This document shows positions 12,330 through 23,645 of a DNA stretch of 64,000 nucleotides, in pieces. The notes below the pieces were generated by a model. The model made no database searches. It was not told the DNA's origin and worked only from the letters and a program-made list of their open reading frames with translations. Made by a program: the position numbers and the translations under genes. Within the stretch, counting starts at the first letter, position 1, and every line of letters starts with the position of its first letter. Source of the stretch: Bettongia penicillata ogilbyi (lineage: Eukaryota > Chordata > Mammalia > Diprotodontia > Potoroidae); contig JAJHZJ010000399.1 of NCBI GenBank assembly GCA_023548195.1, forward strand, positions 8,395,600 through 8,459,599, written 5' to 3'.

Positions 12330-15080
12330 GGAAAGGGGGAACGCTGTTTTTTCTCCCTTTTGCTTTCTCTACCTCTCTTGATCCTACTTCCTTCTCAGTT
12401 TCTCTTCCACTTTTACACTGACTTACTGTCTCTCCAGCCAATTAATTGTCTAGAGAAAGCAAGCATTTCTGTGTAGGTAAAGTGTTTGCCTTGTTGATAC
12501 AAGGCTTCCTTTGAATACTTATATATCCTTTTATTACATACACTATCGCTATTTTCATTCCCTCTCACTTTAGCAAAAGGGAAATTATTGGCTGCTGGTC
12601 TCAGAAGAGGAAAGCACTTGTGGTAGCCATACTTTTGGATCCACCACAACCATTTAAGATTTACAGTATCCACATTTTGCTAGGAAGTCATGCATGAATT
12701 TTCTTTATTCATTGTGTGAGAAATAATCATCTTATCAAGAATTCCACCTGGCCATGAGTGAATTTAGATAAAAAGATTTTCATTTCATGTCATTTCAGAC
12801 AGGTGACTTGGCCTTTAACCCCTTGTGAAAAAGGGTCCCCTAGTAGATGCAGGCATTCCTTACAGCAATTACAAAAGCCCTTTTATAAGCCATCCAGATT
12901 CAAATTTCCTTCCTGAACCCCATTGGTCAGGTCAGGGTTCACAGCCTATCTAAAAACATCTAATCCCCACTCTCACTTACATCTCTCATTTCCACATTTC
13001 TATTCTCCCCCTTTTTCATCCTCATTTTTCTTTATACTTTATTTAGTTTGTCTGCATCATCCCTAGCATGAGAAAGGAATTTTCTCAATTGCTAAGACAA
13101 TTGACATAAACTGTGAGTTAAAGATATTCCAGAATATCCATGAGAAAGAGTCCCATTATCTAAGACAGTGTCTAGATTAATAGACCTCATCCTTTATGAA
13201 TCATACCTGGTCCAACAGTTTTTTGATATGCAAGAGAAAGGCCTTCTCAGATCAAAGAAAAGGACTCTGCTTTTAGATATGTTATCATCCCCCACTACCC
13301 CCTCTCATAAGCAGTTTGGTCTCTTATATTAGTCACCAGTATGACTTCAAATCATGTTTCATATAATTTCTGTGGAAACAAAATTCAATCATCCCTTGCA
13401 ATTTTTACAACTTATAGCATTACTTTGGCAATTAATATGTTATTTTATCTTTCTGCTTCCACACTCTTCCCCTAACTTCCCTCATATTCACAGGTCACAT
13501 CCCTAAAGGTTGGCTGATATTTCAAGTCCTCAGGGTACCCTTGCATTATAGATGGCTAATCCTAAAGCTATAACTCATAAACCCATATTTATACGTTTCC
13601 AATTAACAATTTAGTAATGGACACAATTAGCTCTTAGAAAAGGCATTTACTAAAAATATAATAGTAAAAACAGTAGCTACAAAGTATCACTTCCCCAATA
13701 AATCTCCCACAAATGCACACACCATCCAAGGAAGTATTATGATAAGATACATACACGAGGGATAACTATGTGGCAAAGACAACTCACAACTCCTGGTACT
13801 TTAGGTGTAGAAGTACTTTCTTCCCTTCCTATGGCTCTTATATGGCTCACCTTAGGTACAATATCTCTACAGGGCTCAGAACTCAGTGTCTCCCTACTCA
13901 TCTCTCTTCTCTACTGCCAGTGGTCCCATTCCTTCAAGCTGATTCCTCAAGCAGCTTCCTCACTTGAATGACTGTCTTTCTGTACCTATGTCTGTCTGGG
14001 ATGTGCCTGCGTTTCCTCAGTTGTGTTTCAAAGTTTCTATATCTATATCTATCTGAAACGTATCTCTGCCTCTTTGTGCAGAGACCCTCAAACTCTCAAA
14101 CTTATGAACTGTAAGATTCTTGTCATCCTCTCTGATGCTCAACTTTGCTTGCTCCTCAGAGCAAGACACCTCCATCACCTCCTGCTTCAAGTTCAAGTTT
14201 AGTTTAGGCTTGGGTTGAGGTACGGCCTTAGAGTAGACTCAATTTTGTAATCCTTCAGCAATAGCAGAGACCCTCAGCCAGTCTTTACACTGAAGTTCAC
14301 TACCACCTAGGCAAGAGATGAGAAAACAACTATGGGGGGAGGGGGAGCTGTTGCTTTCTACGTATCTTCCTGTTACATGCATGGTTGATTCACCTTGGTG
14401 ACACTTAAAGAAAATTTCATCTTAACTTTCAGTGAATTCCCAGTATATTCCCAAATCTTTATCTCTATTGGCAAGGCCATAACCAGGCAGTGGTCATTTG
14501 CCCCACAGTGCCAGTCAGCTCTTGGGATTTAGGGTTCTATGTTGAGGAGCAGGTTAGGGAAAATTACCAGGCAATCTAATGCCCTGCAGGTAAATCCATT
14601 GTATCTTCTGGCCATTCAGATGTTTTTCTTATCTTTTCATGTAGAAATGAGCTGCTCAGTGTTTCTCAACCTTTACTAGATAGATGCCCCTCCCAACCAA
14701 TTAACACCACCCTGGAACAAAAACCAGAGCAGAAACGAAGGGGTCAACCTGGATTTAGCATGAATTTCAATACCATCAATAAATTGCTTAATAACCTGTA
14801 TCTCTCAAATTAGGAATGATAGTATTACTCTTGAACCTAAACTGTTATGTGGGAAAATCATCAAAATTCTAAAATATTCTGTAAAAGATTAAAAGTATAA
14901 TTGTATCATCACTACATTATTCCCTTTATGTTACTTTTTTGTTGTTGCTTTTTGCCCTATACTACTTTTGATGGAAAAAAAAATTAAACTTAGCAAATGC
15001 TTCTTATAACTTAGGTAACTGTCATCAACCTAGATAGGTTGCTTTAAAAAGCATTTTAAATTTAGGAGGTTAGCAATAAA
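12330..15080. other. Unclassified 2.7-kb stretch, no gene
   Basis: Short open frames occur (for example 12413-12673 minus and 13768-13971 plus), but none resembles a known protein or carries splice context I can defend. At 14656-14690 'CAGTGTTTCTCAACC' resembles a hAT/MER5-type terminal repeat, with no partner found. The rest may be old LTR or unique DNA. Confidence 0.35.
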
Positions 15081-15089
15081 AATGTTTTT

Positions 15090-15690
15090 AAAAATAACTA
15101 CAATCTGGCTAAGAATTGGGAATTAAAGGGGTGCATATTAATTGGGGGAATTAATTGGGAAATAAGCTGTGGTATATGATCATGATGGAAAATTAGTGTT
15201 ATAAGAAATGACAAGCAGGATGATTTCAGAAAAACTGAGGTAGATTTACAAAAACAGATGCAAAATGAAGTGAACAGAACCAGAATGTTGTATACAATAA
15301 CAGTAAATGAAGAACTGTGAATGACTTAGCTATTCTCAGCAATAGAATGATCCAAGATAATCCCAAAGGACTAATGGTGAAGCATATTATCAGTCTGCAG
15401 AGAAAGTACTGACATTGTTTGAATATAGACTGAAGCTTGCTATTTTTCATTTTCTTTCATTCCTTTTCTTTTATTAAAGTCTTCTTGTACAAAATGATTA
15501 ATATGGAACTGTTTTATGTGATTGCATGTATATAACCTATATCTGATAGCTTACTGTCTCAGGGAAGGGGAATGGGAACAAGGGAAGGATAGAATATTTA
15601 ATTCAAACCAAAAAAAAGCAAATGTTAAAAAATTATTTTAATTTGTAATTGGGGAAAGATAAAACATATACATAATTTTTGATAATAAAC
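15090..15690 (+). mobile_element. L1 3' end, 5'-truncated
   Basis: Marsupial-type L1 3' blocks: 'AATTGGGAAATAAGCTGTGG', 'TATAAGAAATGACAAGCAGG', 'ATGATTTCAGAAAAACTGAG', 'AATGAAGTGAACAGAACCAG', then 3' UTR 'GTACAAAATGATTAATATGG' and a purine-rich stretch before an A-rich tail. Coding frames are decayed. Confidence 0.85.
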
Positions 15691-15850
15691 ACAACCTTAA
15701 AACAAGTGTTGTTCTAATAAATTTGTGTGAAGTTTGAAAACATCCAGGGCCATTGAGAAGAATTCAAGTGTTAAAGCTAAACATGCATGTACTCTATCTA
15801 GAGTCAAGAGTGGAAAGATGCCTGTGAGTAAAAAGAAGACCTGCTTATGG

Positions 15851-16215
15851 ATTCATTCAACATTTGTCAAATATATATTATGTACAATGCACTGCGCTGG
15901 GCCCCAGTGGAAATAACAATAATAAATAGAACACATAAGCACATCCCGAAAGAACTCACTGGTATATTAGGAAGATGATAATCGAGTGAGAAAGAACAAA
16001 GTCTTTCTCTGAAGGGAGGAACAATTATTTCCACTTAAAGGAGTTGGGGGTGGAGTGGAGCAGGTTATTGGGAAGGAAATACAGTTTGAACTGAGCCTTC
16101 ACAGCTGGGTAAGATTTCAGTTGATGGAAATGAACAGACATGCACAGGATTACAAGTGAAGGAAGATAGCAAAGACAGGCCAAAGTAGACAGGAGCAAAA
16201 TCCCAGGCCTGTAGT
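15851..16215 (+). repeat. Ancient long interspersed repeat, partial
   Basis: Begins 'ATTCAACATTTGTCAAATAT', 'GCACTGCGCTGGGCCCCAGT', then 'AAAGAACTCACTGGTATATT' and later 'TTTGAACTGAGCCTTCACAG'. It is the same family as the copies at 44985-45665, 48185-48600 and 63430-63740. I cannot name it with certainty; similar sequence is familiar from placental mammals. Confidence 0.5.
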
Positions 16216-16219
16216 TTCA

Positions 16220-16740
16220 TTAGATTTATTCATATATGCTGTAAAATTAGTTGCTTCCATCTATGTTTAAACAGAGAATCACTCTCTTTATGAATTTCAG
16301 TTTGTTTTATTTTTTAATGTAAACACTTGCAACCTAGCGTTTTTCTGTACATCAGTCACCCTATGTAGACTAGAGATGAAAAGATTACTGGAAGCTAAAA
16401 CTAATTTGGGTTGCAACTGTCTTGGCTCTAGATAATTACTGTGATTTACACAGCACCTTAAGTATACTTGGTCTCACTTTATAAGCCAGATATTTATTAC
16501 AGGGTAGGAGGAAAGCAAATGCAGGATGTTATCAATAACATCTTTCTGTCATTATTCAGTTATATCTCATCCTTGAGATCTGAATAAGAGTATTAGGCAT
16601 GGTGTTTATTTTCTAACTGAAACTTCCATGGAAACAAAGAAACAATAAATTATATTTCAATGCCTAAAAAAAGAGTTTATGTTCTCATAGAAAATAAAAT
16701 TGCAGTATATGTACTGAGACCAGTGAACAGATGGTTAAGA
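16220..16740. other. No feature recognised
   Basis: AT-rich DNA without a recognised repeat or coding frame. It separates an ancient repeat from the L1 on the right. Confidence 0.35.
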
Positions 16741-16744
16741 AAAG

Positions 16745-17990
16745 ATTTTTTAAACAGGTAAAGAGAGTTTTATTTATGCCCTGAAGAAGTCAAAGACAGA
16801 AAGAAAGATCCCTTAATTTTGATTACATTAAGTTAAAAAGATTTTGCACAAACAAAGCCAATGTAACCAAGGTTAGAAGGGAAGTAGACAGCTGGGGAAC
16901 AAATTTTACAGTCAGCATCTCTGATAAAGTCCTCATTTCTCAAATGTATAGAGAACTGAGTCAAATTTATAAGAATATGAGTTATTCCCCAATAGATAAA
17001 TGGCCAAAGGATATGAAAAGGCAGTTTTCAGATGAAGAAATTAAAGCCATCTATAGTCATATGAAAAAATGCTCTCAATCACTATCAGTTAGAGAAATGC
17101 AAATCAAAACAACTCTGAAGTATTACATCATACCTATCAGATTTGCTAATACGACAAAAACGGAAAATGATAAGTGTTGGAGACGATGTGGAAAAATTGA
17201 AACACTAATGTGTTATTGGTGGAGTTGTAAACTGATCCAATCATTCTGGAGAGCAATTTGGAACTATGCACAAAGAGCTATAAAACTGTGCTTACCCTTT
17301 GATCCAGCAATACTACTACTAGGTTTGGATCCCAAAGAGATCTTTAAAAAGGGAAAAGGATCCACAAGTACAAAAATATTTATAACAGTTCTTTTTGTGG
17401 TGGCAAAGAACTGGAAATTGAGACCATTTTGTGTTTACATAAAAAAACACAACTGGGGAATGGCTGAACAAGTTATAGTATATGAATGTAATGGAATACT
17501 TTTATTCCATAAGAAATGATGAAGAGGTGGACTTCAGTAAAACCTGGAGAGATTTACATGAACTGAGGTTGAGTGAAGTGAGTGAGTAAAATCAGAAGAA
17601 CATTGTACACTTTAACAGCAACATTGTGCAAGGATCAATTTTGATATATTTAGCTCTTCTCAGAAATACAAGGATCAACAAGGACTATTCCAAAAGACTC
17701 ATGATGGAAAATGCTATTTACATCCAGAGAAAGAACTATGGAGTCTGAATGCAGATAGAAGCAGATTATTTTCTCTTTTTTTCTTTCTGGTGGTTTTTCC
17801 CTCTTGTTTCAATTCTTCTTTCACAAAATGACTAATGTGAAAATATGTTTAATATGATTATACATGTATAGACTATATCAAATTACATAATATCTTGGGA
17901 AAGGAGGAGGAGAGAGAGGCAAGAAAATTTAGAACTCAAAATCTTCTAAAAGTAAATGTTGAAAACTAAATGTAAATACATTTTTAAAAA
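16745..17990 (+). mobile_element. L1, 5'-truncated: ORF2 C-terminus and 3' UTR
   Basis: The element starts within ORF2 ('GATTACATTAAGTTAAAAAG'), runs through the ORF2 C-terminus and ends in the usual L1 3' UTR ('CACAAAATGACTAATGTGAA', a purine-rich stretch, 'GTAAATGTTGAAAACTAAAT'). 5' truncation is the normal outcome of target-primed reverse transcription. Another L1 piece begins almost directly after it. Confidence 0.9.
16944..17519 (+). pseudogene. L1 ORF2 C-terminal fragment (191 codons open)
   Basis: This is the distal part of LINE-1 ORF2p, the endonuclease/reverse transcriptase, downstream of the polymerase domain. Diagnostic stretches are HMKKCSQSLSVREMQIKTT, FDPAILLLGLDPKE and the cysteine-rich block CWRRCGKIETLMCYWWSC. 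Family members normally have CX3CX7HX4C here. In this copy the histidine position is Cys and the next conserved Cys is Tyr, so the motif is damaged. The frame stays open for 191 codons by chance of decay; no upstream RT or endonuclease is present. It is a relic, not a gene. The first ATG of the open stretch is not a biological start. Confidence 0.9.
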
Positions 17991-18100
17991 GGAAAAAAGG
18001 GCTTTTTTACACCAAAATATTTGTGGCATCATATTTTGGTGTAACAAAGTACTAGAAACAAAATATATACCCATCAATTTGGAAACAGTCAAACTGGTGT

Positions 18101-18242
18101 GTATGTATGAATATATGTATCTATATGTGTGTATATGTGTGTGCATATATATGTATTCTATACATAATGTGTTTACATATATGTGTGTACATATGTGTTT
18201 ATATGTATAAATACATGTGTATGTGTGTGTGTGTGTATACAT
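18101..18242. repeat. (GT/AT)n microsatellite
   Basis: Long alternating TGTATA/TGTGTG tract. Frames on both strands (84 and 100 codons) are only Tyr/Cys/Val/Ile or His/Thr repeats and are not coding. Confidence 0.9.
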
Positions 18243-19065
18243 AGACAACCCTAACTTCCAACATTTAAAGGCCAGGTGAGTTACATTTCACCATTCCCTA
18301 AGGGTTCTCTAGTACTTCCATGGGAATTGGTTTTGAGGGGCCTGCCTAACCTTTCTGCCATTCATTTCCTTTCCCTCCAATCCTATTTCCACAATTTTAG
18401 GGGACTCCAGCACCCCAATTCCATTTAATTACTAAGTCAGAAGTAAGAATAAATACACAAACCCCCCCAATCACTTTGAGCTATGATCCCTGTACCCAAT
18501 TTGTAGAGAGAGGAGGGGGATTACGTTCACAGTTTAGCTCAGTTCCTATGTGGCACAGTCCCAAAGCTTAATCTTGGGATGAAATCCCAGACATGTTGGC
18601 TCGTCAGGTCTTCCCTGCTAGGCTGGTAGCAATATCTAGCCTGGAATCCTGCCTCCAAGGTCATCATGGCTTTATTCCAAGTCCAGGAATACTTCCTGTA
18701 CCTAGAACTGGAAAGGACAAATGAAATTGATCAGAATAAAACCCCAGGCCTGTTTCTCAAGGCCACAGGACCTAAAAAGAGAGCAGAAGAAGGTGGTTTT
18801 TCCCTTAAAAAGCTTAGTTCATGATGCCTATGCTGGAGAGAAACACTGACCTTCACCTTTTTTTGGGTGTAGCTGGAAAAAGAGAGAGAGATAGACTGCC
18901 CTAGTCTGGTTACGTTAAAGATGTAGCTATGGAGTCTGTTCCCATCCATGTGTCAAAGGAATAGCCAAATGCCTTCTCCCAGAAGCAGGAGTCTGGCATC
19001 TGTCACCTAGGTACCTCCATGTATGGTGATCCAGGCACATAAGAAGCATGTTTCTGTATCTCTAT
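18243..19065. other. Unclassified insert inside an L1
   Basis: About 820 bp of ordinary-complexity DNA lies between the microsatellite and the resuming L1. It could be a solo LTR or captured unique DNA. No terminal TG...CA pair or TSD could be fixed by eye, and no coding frame is convincing. Confidence 0.4.
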
Positions 19066-19796
19066 TACAGACAAATGTAATGGAATAATATTGTGCTGTA
19101 AGAAATAATGAATATGAAAAGTACAGAGAATCCTAGGAAGAGATATGTGACCTGATACAAAGTGAAGTAAGCAGAACAAAGAAAACAATAGAGATGATGA
19201 CTGCAAAAATATAAGTGGGGAAAGAAGAAGCAAAAAGATTGGGAATCAAAAACTATGTAAAAAGATGACCAAGTTCAGTTCCAATAAAGAGTTAAAAGAG
19301 TGTTCCTCTCTCTTTTGAAGATGTGTTGAATACTCACTCAGTTGATATGTTTGTTACTTTTGTTGAAAAGCCTTTTTTTCTCCTTATTTTTTTCCCTTCT
19401 CTGTTGTAAGGGATGGATCTCTGGGAATGGGAGAAGAGAGAAATATTAGGAAATGAAGGTGAGGTAGAAAATAAAAATGATCAATAAACATTTCATTTTT
19501 TTAAAAATAGCTCAATTTCTAAATCACTCTTCCATTGTCACAGTTTTGCCCTCCTACTTACTGAATGATATAAGTGAAATCTGGGAATATGGAATCTTTC
19601 AGATGCATATAGGAAATGGAGGGCTACTATCCAGGGATGGAGAACCTGTAGTCTCAAAGTTGCATATTAAAAATATGACAGTACCATATTGGTAAATGGT
19701 ATAGCCGCTACACCATGCTGTGTGTTTTTATTTTCAATAGGGTACATATTAACAGTCATCTCCTTATAATTTACAAGGGGTCAAGAGAAGAAGCCA

Positions 19797-20200
19797 TTTT
19801 AGTCATTCAATAAGCGTTTATTAAGTACCTACTAGAGCAGCTGGATGGCACAGTGGATGGAGTCAGGAAATCTGGAATCTGGCAGTCTGGAGTAAGGAAG
19901 ATTTGGTTCAAATCTGGCCTCAGACACTTACTAGTTATGTGACACTGGGCAAGTCATCTAACCCTTTTTGCCTCAGTTTCCTCATCTGTAAAGTGATCTG
20001 GAGAAGAAAATGGCAGACCACTCCAGTTTCTTTGCCAAAAAATCTCCAAATGAGGTCATGAAGAATCAGACATGATTAAAATGACTGACCAACCACAGGC
20101 ACCTGCTACATTCTAGGATCTTCATTAAGCACCAGGGACACAAAAAAGAGGAAAAAGACAGTTTCTACCTTGAGCAAGCCTCATCTTGCCTCATCTTGCT
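19797..20200 (+). repeat. Ancient long repeat, split by a SINE
   Basis: 'CATTCAATAAGCGTTTATTA' and 'AGTACCTACTA' occur to the left of a SINE. 'TTAAGCACCAGGGACACAAA' and 'AAGAGGAAAAAGACAGTTTC' occur to the right. Together they form the head of the ancient repeat seen at 44985. Confidence 0.6.
19834..20098 (+). repeat. Marsupial tRNA-type SINE, near complete
   Basis: Head 'CAGCTGGATGGCACAGTGGA', middle 'TTCAAATCTGGCCTCAGACA' and 'GTGACACTGGGCAAGTCATC', tail 'TGGAGAAGAAAATGGCAGAC', 'CACTCCAGTTTC' and 'GAAGAATCAGACATGATTAA'. It interrupts an older repeat. The flanks AGTACCTACTAGAG and GGCACCTGCTACAT may be a decayed TSD. Confidence 0.85.
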
Positions 20201-20289
20201 TTAACTATAGAGTGTTTAATGGGTGAGTGAAAAACAAAAACCCGTAAGAAAACAGACTTCCAAATATGCTTAATTTTCAATCATATCTG

Positions 20290-20372
20290 TGGATTAACTG
20301 AGATCATATTTATAAAGCACTTAGCACAGTGCCTGACCCATACAAGGTATTATACAAATGCTTGTTCCCCAG
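20290..20372 (+). repeat. MIR tail fragment
   Basis: 'TATTTATAAAGCACTTAGCA', 'CAGTGCCTGACCCATACAAG' match the MIR 3' region. Confidence 0.6.
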
Positions 20373-20597
20373 AGAGCACTCACTTTTTAGCTAAATCTAA
20401 GTTTTCTTCATCCCAAATTTGCTTCTTATAATGCTCCTGTATTGGCCTTCCTTTCCCAGCCAGTATATTCAGTAAGGCAAATAATGCATAATATTAATCA
20501 GAGCCATATTTAATTAGGAAGGTAGATCTTTTTGGAGAAAATAGACATATAATGAATTCAAAGCCAATAGAAATTACTACTACTAATATTCTCATTA

Positions 20598-20970
20598 TTG
20601 TTATCATTAACATCTAAGCTATTGCTTTACTCCACTGGCTTGGGTTTCAGAGCTATAAAAATACTATACTGCTTCTTTCAAAAACTTGGCTTGCAAGTGA
20701 AATGGAATTGGGGCCACAGGGAAAGAATCATTTTCTTGTCTCGGTATGATTTTTGCTTATTGGCTGAGAAATGGCAATTAAATGAGGTAACTAATCAGTG
20801 GCAGATAAGCTCCCATTCAAAAGAGGATCTGAAGTTTAAATTAATAGCCATCATCAAGATATTTAATGGGGAAGGTTTGTCTTTGTGAAATTCACAAAAT
20901 TTGAAAAAAGAAAAAAAGCAAGGGACTTTTTTACCTGTTATTTCATAATTTCAGTTGACTATTTAAATCC
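20598..20970. other. No gene; short open frame only
   Basis: A 96-codon plus-strand frame (20598-20888) has no resemblance to a known protein and no splice or promoter context. I regard it as chance. Confidence 0.4.
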
Positions 20971-20974
20971 AGAA

Positions 20975-21225
20975 ATAACTAGGTGGTACAGTGGCTAGAC
21001 TGTTGGACCTAGAATCAGGAAAACTTATATTCAAATCTTTCCTCAAACACTTCATAGATAACCCTAAGCAAATCACTTTACCATTGCCTGCCTCAGTTTT
21101 CCTATTTGTAAAATGGGGGTAGTACTAGTAACTCCCACCCAGAGAGGGAACATTTGTAAAGTACATAATGTAAATTAACATTTGTAAAGCACATCTTAAA
21201 ACACTATGCAAATATCAGCTCTCAT
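20975..21225 (+). repeat. tRNA-type SINE
   Basis: 'AACTAGGTGGTACAGTGGCT', 'TATTCAAATCTTTCCTCAAA', 'TTTGTAAAATGGGGGTAGTA' and a repeated 'ACATTTGTAAAGTACATAAT' / 'ACATTTGTAAAGCACATCTT' tail. The tail block is duplicated. Confidence 0.8.
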
Positions 21226-21234
21226 TATAATGCA

Positions 21235-21452
21235 TGGAGTTCCATAATAATCAGCTTGAGTACAGAGGAAAGTGTTCTGGAGTTGGAGTCAGAGAAGCTG
21301 GGTTAAAATCCCAGCTCTGCCACTCACTACTTGTCCCACCTCGAACACATTACTTAACTTCTTTAAGTCTCAGTTTATTCATCTATAAAATGAGAGGGCT
21401 GGACTCGATGGCCTCTTAGGCTGCTTCTAAATCTAAGATTGTGTGATCATCT
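21235..21452 (+). repeat. MIR/CORE-type SINE
   Basis: 'GTTGGAGTCAGAGAAGCTGG', 'AAAATCCCAGCTCTGCCACT', 'CTATAAAATGAGAGGGCTGG' and 'TCGATGGCCTCTTAGGCTGC' in order. Confidence 0.8.
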
Positions 21453-21459
21453 CAATTGC

Positions 21460-21960
21460 TGACAGATTTACCAAGTCTTTCAGACTTTAAGTCTTAGACT
21501 TAAATAAACTAAATGTCCCTTCTATACATTGAGAGAAATAATGATAATAGAAATTAGGGAACATGACCTGTGTGGCAAAACGCCAGACTCATTGCTTCCT
21601 CTCTTTATTGCCACCTATAAAAGACTTGGGGTCATTTCTAGGGCTACCCTTAAAACGAGGTCCTTCCCTTACCTCCCTGATTGCCTCTGCCCACTTTGAG
21701 ATCAATGGTCTTAAAAACTTTTACACATAAATGCAAAAGATCTGTGTTTACTTTAGGGAATCTCTCACTCTCTTAATTTTTCATACCTCTATCTAGGCAC
21801 CAAGCCCAACCCACTCTCAGTCCATAGTCGTCCTCTTCCACCTTAGCTATCCATAAAGTCTGTAGTCTCTTACTACTTCCATCTAACTTCTTCTTCTAGT
21901 ACAAAGTGGATCTTTCTCTAAATCTCCTAGCTACCAGGTAGATAGTGTCTTCTCTAACAC
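21460..21960. other. No feature recognised
   Basis: Mixed pyrimidine-rich DNA; 21580-21920 could be an old L2 3' region but lacks a clear tail. Confidence 0.3.
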
Positions 21961-21962
21961 AG

Positions 21963-22375
21963 TAACAATAGTAACCATTCACACAGCACTTTAAACATTA
22001 TCTCAATTGATAGGTCTCCCATTGCATCCAGGGCCATTGCTAGTCATCCTGACATATCCAATGGACTCCAACCACACTAGAGGAGAGAATGGGTCTGATG
22101 ACTGCACAGCCCTGCCTCACTTAAATCTAATTCACGTGCAAGTCAAGACATCACCCTCCAGATGTCATTGGTCCTCTTCCAAGGAAGAACAAAGTCTCCT
22201 TTGATTCTCACAACCTTCTATGAGGAGGGTGCTATTATAATACTCATTTTACAGATGAGGAAACTGAAGCTGTGAAAGATTAAGGGATTTGCCCAGAGTC
22301 AAGTATCTGAGGCAGAATTCAATCTTGAGTCTTACTGACTCCAAGTCTAAAACACTATCACACTGCGTGACCTAG
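21963..22375 (-). repeat. MIR in minus orientation, split by another SINE
   Basis: The left part reads 'CACAGCACTTTAAACATTAT' and 'CTCAATTGAT'. The right part resumes with 'TTCTCACAACC', 'CATTTTACAGATGAGGAAAC' and 'TTTGCCCAGAGTCAAGTATC'. Together they make one minus-strand MIR. Confidence 0.75.
22012..22205 (+). repeat. RTE-tailed marsupial SINE (RTESINE-like)
   Basis: 'GTCTCCCATTGCATCCAGGG', 'CCATTGCTAGTCATCCTGAC', 'CACAGCCCTGCCTCACTTAA', 'GATGTCATTGGTCCTCTTCC' and 'AAGGAAGAACAAAG' fit a well-known marsupial SINE whose 3' end resembles RTE LINEs. It is nested in a MIR. The subfamily name is from memory. Confidence 0.7.
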
Positions 22376-22379
22376 TTGT

Positions 22380-22940
22380 CTCTGATTCTCAGCTTGGTTA
22401 GAGCAGAATCCTACATCCAGTTCCCTTACATCTCTAAGAAACTAGCCTCTTTTGGTTCACAGCTTCTTTAGAATTCATTTGTCTTTCCCTCCCTGTACTC
22501 ATTGTCTTTCTCCTCCCAACCAGACACCTGGATCTAATGTTCACTGCTCCACTTTTAAACTAAGTTCTCATATCTGTCTGGTTGCTAAAAGGAAAACACA
22601 GTCATACCAACTCTGGCCTTAGCCTGAGTTTCTGGTTTCTCTTAAAAGGCAGACATCTTGGCTTGGATACACACAGAAGGAGGAAATGATGAATCACTAA
22701 TGGAAAGCTCAGCTTTGCTTTCTTCTTTCCTATTCTTATACTATTCAAGGTTAGCCCAAATGCTAACTTTATCTGGGAGTGACTATTTTTAAAATTTTCA
22801 GCATTTTCATATTTTATCTGGGTTTTGTTTGTTTGGACTTGCCATGGGATATTTGCTCATTGTTTCACAACTTTTTAGTTTGGCTTAGGGAAGCCAGTAG
22901 AGTTCATTTTATTGTTAACAACTCTCTTTCTCTTTAAGAA
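22380..22940. other. No feature recognised
   Basis: No coding frame or repeat family was identified in this stretch. Confidence 0.3.
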
Positions 22941-22947
22941 CTGCCCT

Positions 22948-23094
22948 TGGGGCAGCTAGGTGGCACAAGGATAGAGTACCAGCCCCGGAGTCACGAGGAC
23001 CTAAGTTCAAGTCTGGTCTCAGACACTAACTAGCTATGTGACCCTGGGCAAGTCATTCAACCCCAATTGCCTCAAGCAAAAATTTTTTAAAAAT
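22948..23094 (+). repeat. Marsupial tRNA-type SINE
   Basis: Starts 'GGGGCAGCTAGGTGGCACAA', continues 'AAGTTCAAGTCTGGTCTCAG', 'TATGTGACCCTGGGCAAGTC', 'CAACCCCAATTGCCTCAAGC' and ends in an A/T-rich tail. It is one of the least diverged SINEs in the window. Confidence 0.9.
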
Positions 23095-23469
23095 GTGTCC
23101 CTGCTTCTTTCTTTCCTTGGGTTGTACATAATAAAGACAAAATTATATGAAGTAAGATTTGAAAAGAAAATCAAGACAAGTAGTAGAAACACAAAGGACT
23201 CACACTCAAGCTGGCTCTGCCTGCCTTTTCTCTGGTATTTATATCCATTTCCTCCCTGGTCTAAGTCCAAATTGTTCACATATTGCTGTTAATAGTCCTG
23301 ACAACGAATAGTGAGGCTCTGAATTTATTCCTCCAGCTCCTTCAAGAAAGATGGCAAGAGGATGGAGGGTGTCTGGTCCAGATTCATATGTACCTCCTCA
23401 CGTTATGGAACTTTCAGTCAATAAATACTCAGGATCTACCCCCAACATTCTGAAAGTCTTCCTCTAAGT

Positions 23470-23645
23470 CAAGGATTAATACATGATGAAACAAGGGCCA
23501 AATCCTTTTTGTCACCTGTTTTCATGTGGCCTGGGAACTAAGAAGGGTTTTTATATTTTAAAATGTAAAAACCCTTCTTAGTTCCTGGACTGTAATAGAC
23601 ACGCAGCAGCCGGATTTGAACCTGGGCCTAAGCTGCAGACCCCTA
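23470..23645. mobile_element. hAT MITE with 8-bp TSD and long palindromic centre
   Basis: A 176-bp element made of two inverted arms. The centre (about 23531-23582) is a 52-bp near-perfect palindrome: GGAACTAAGAAGGG reads into TTTTTATATTTT and back, with one mismatch between 26-bp half-sites. The outer arms share CAAATCC-type blocks in opposite orientation. Flanks CTCTAAGT (23462-23469) and TTCTAAGT (23646-23653) are 8-bp direct repeats with one mismatch, the TSD length typical of hAT transposons. It has no coding capacity. The 3645-3738 fragment belongs to the same or a close family. Confidence 0.8.

Larger units (their letters stand above)
18005..19500 (+). mobile_element. L1 3' end split by an inserted block
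   Basis: The left part (about 18005-18100) reads 'AAAATATTTGTGGCATCATA' and 'TACCCATCAATTTGGAAACA', the L1 ORF2 end. The next expected L1 sequence ('AATGTAATGGAATAATATTG', 'CTGTAAGAAATAATG') resumes at about 19075 and continues through the 3' UTR to about 19500. The intervening roughly 950 bp are foreign, starting with a GT/AT microsatellite. Confidence 0.75.

Noticed and set aside
13768..13971. Two overlapping frames (67 and 65 codons) that might suggest an exon
   Set aside because: No homology recognised, no convincing splice sites, and two frames equally open.
18013..18045. Perfect 14-bp hairpin around ACACCAAAATAT...ATATTTTGGTGT
   Set aside because: Lies in an L1 3' piece and is not flanked by transposon ends or a TSD; probably chance in AT-rich L1 sequence.
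17946..18248. 100-codon His/Thr/Tyr frame, and similar frames at 46045-46286 and 47879-48124
   Set aside because: Pure read-through of CA/TA microsatellites; no coding character.
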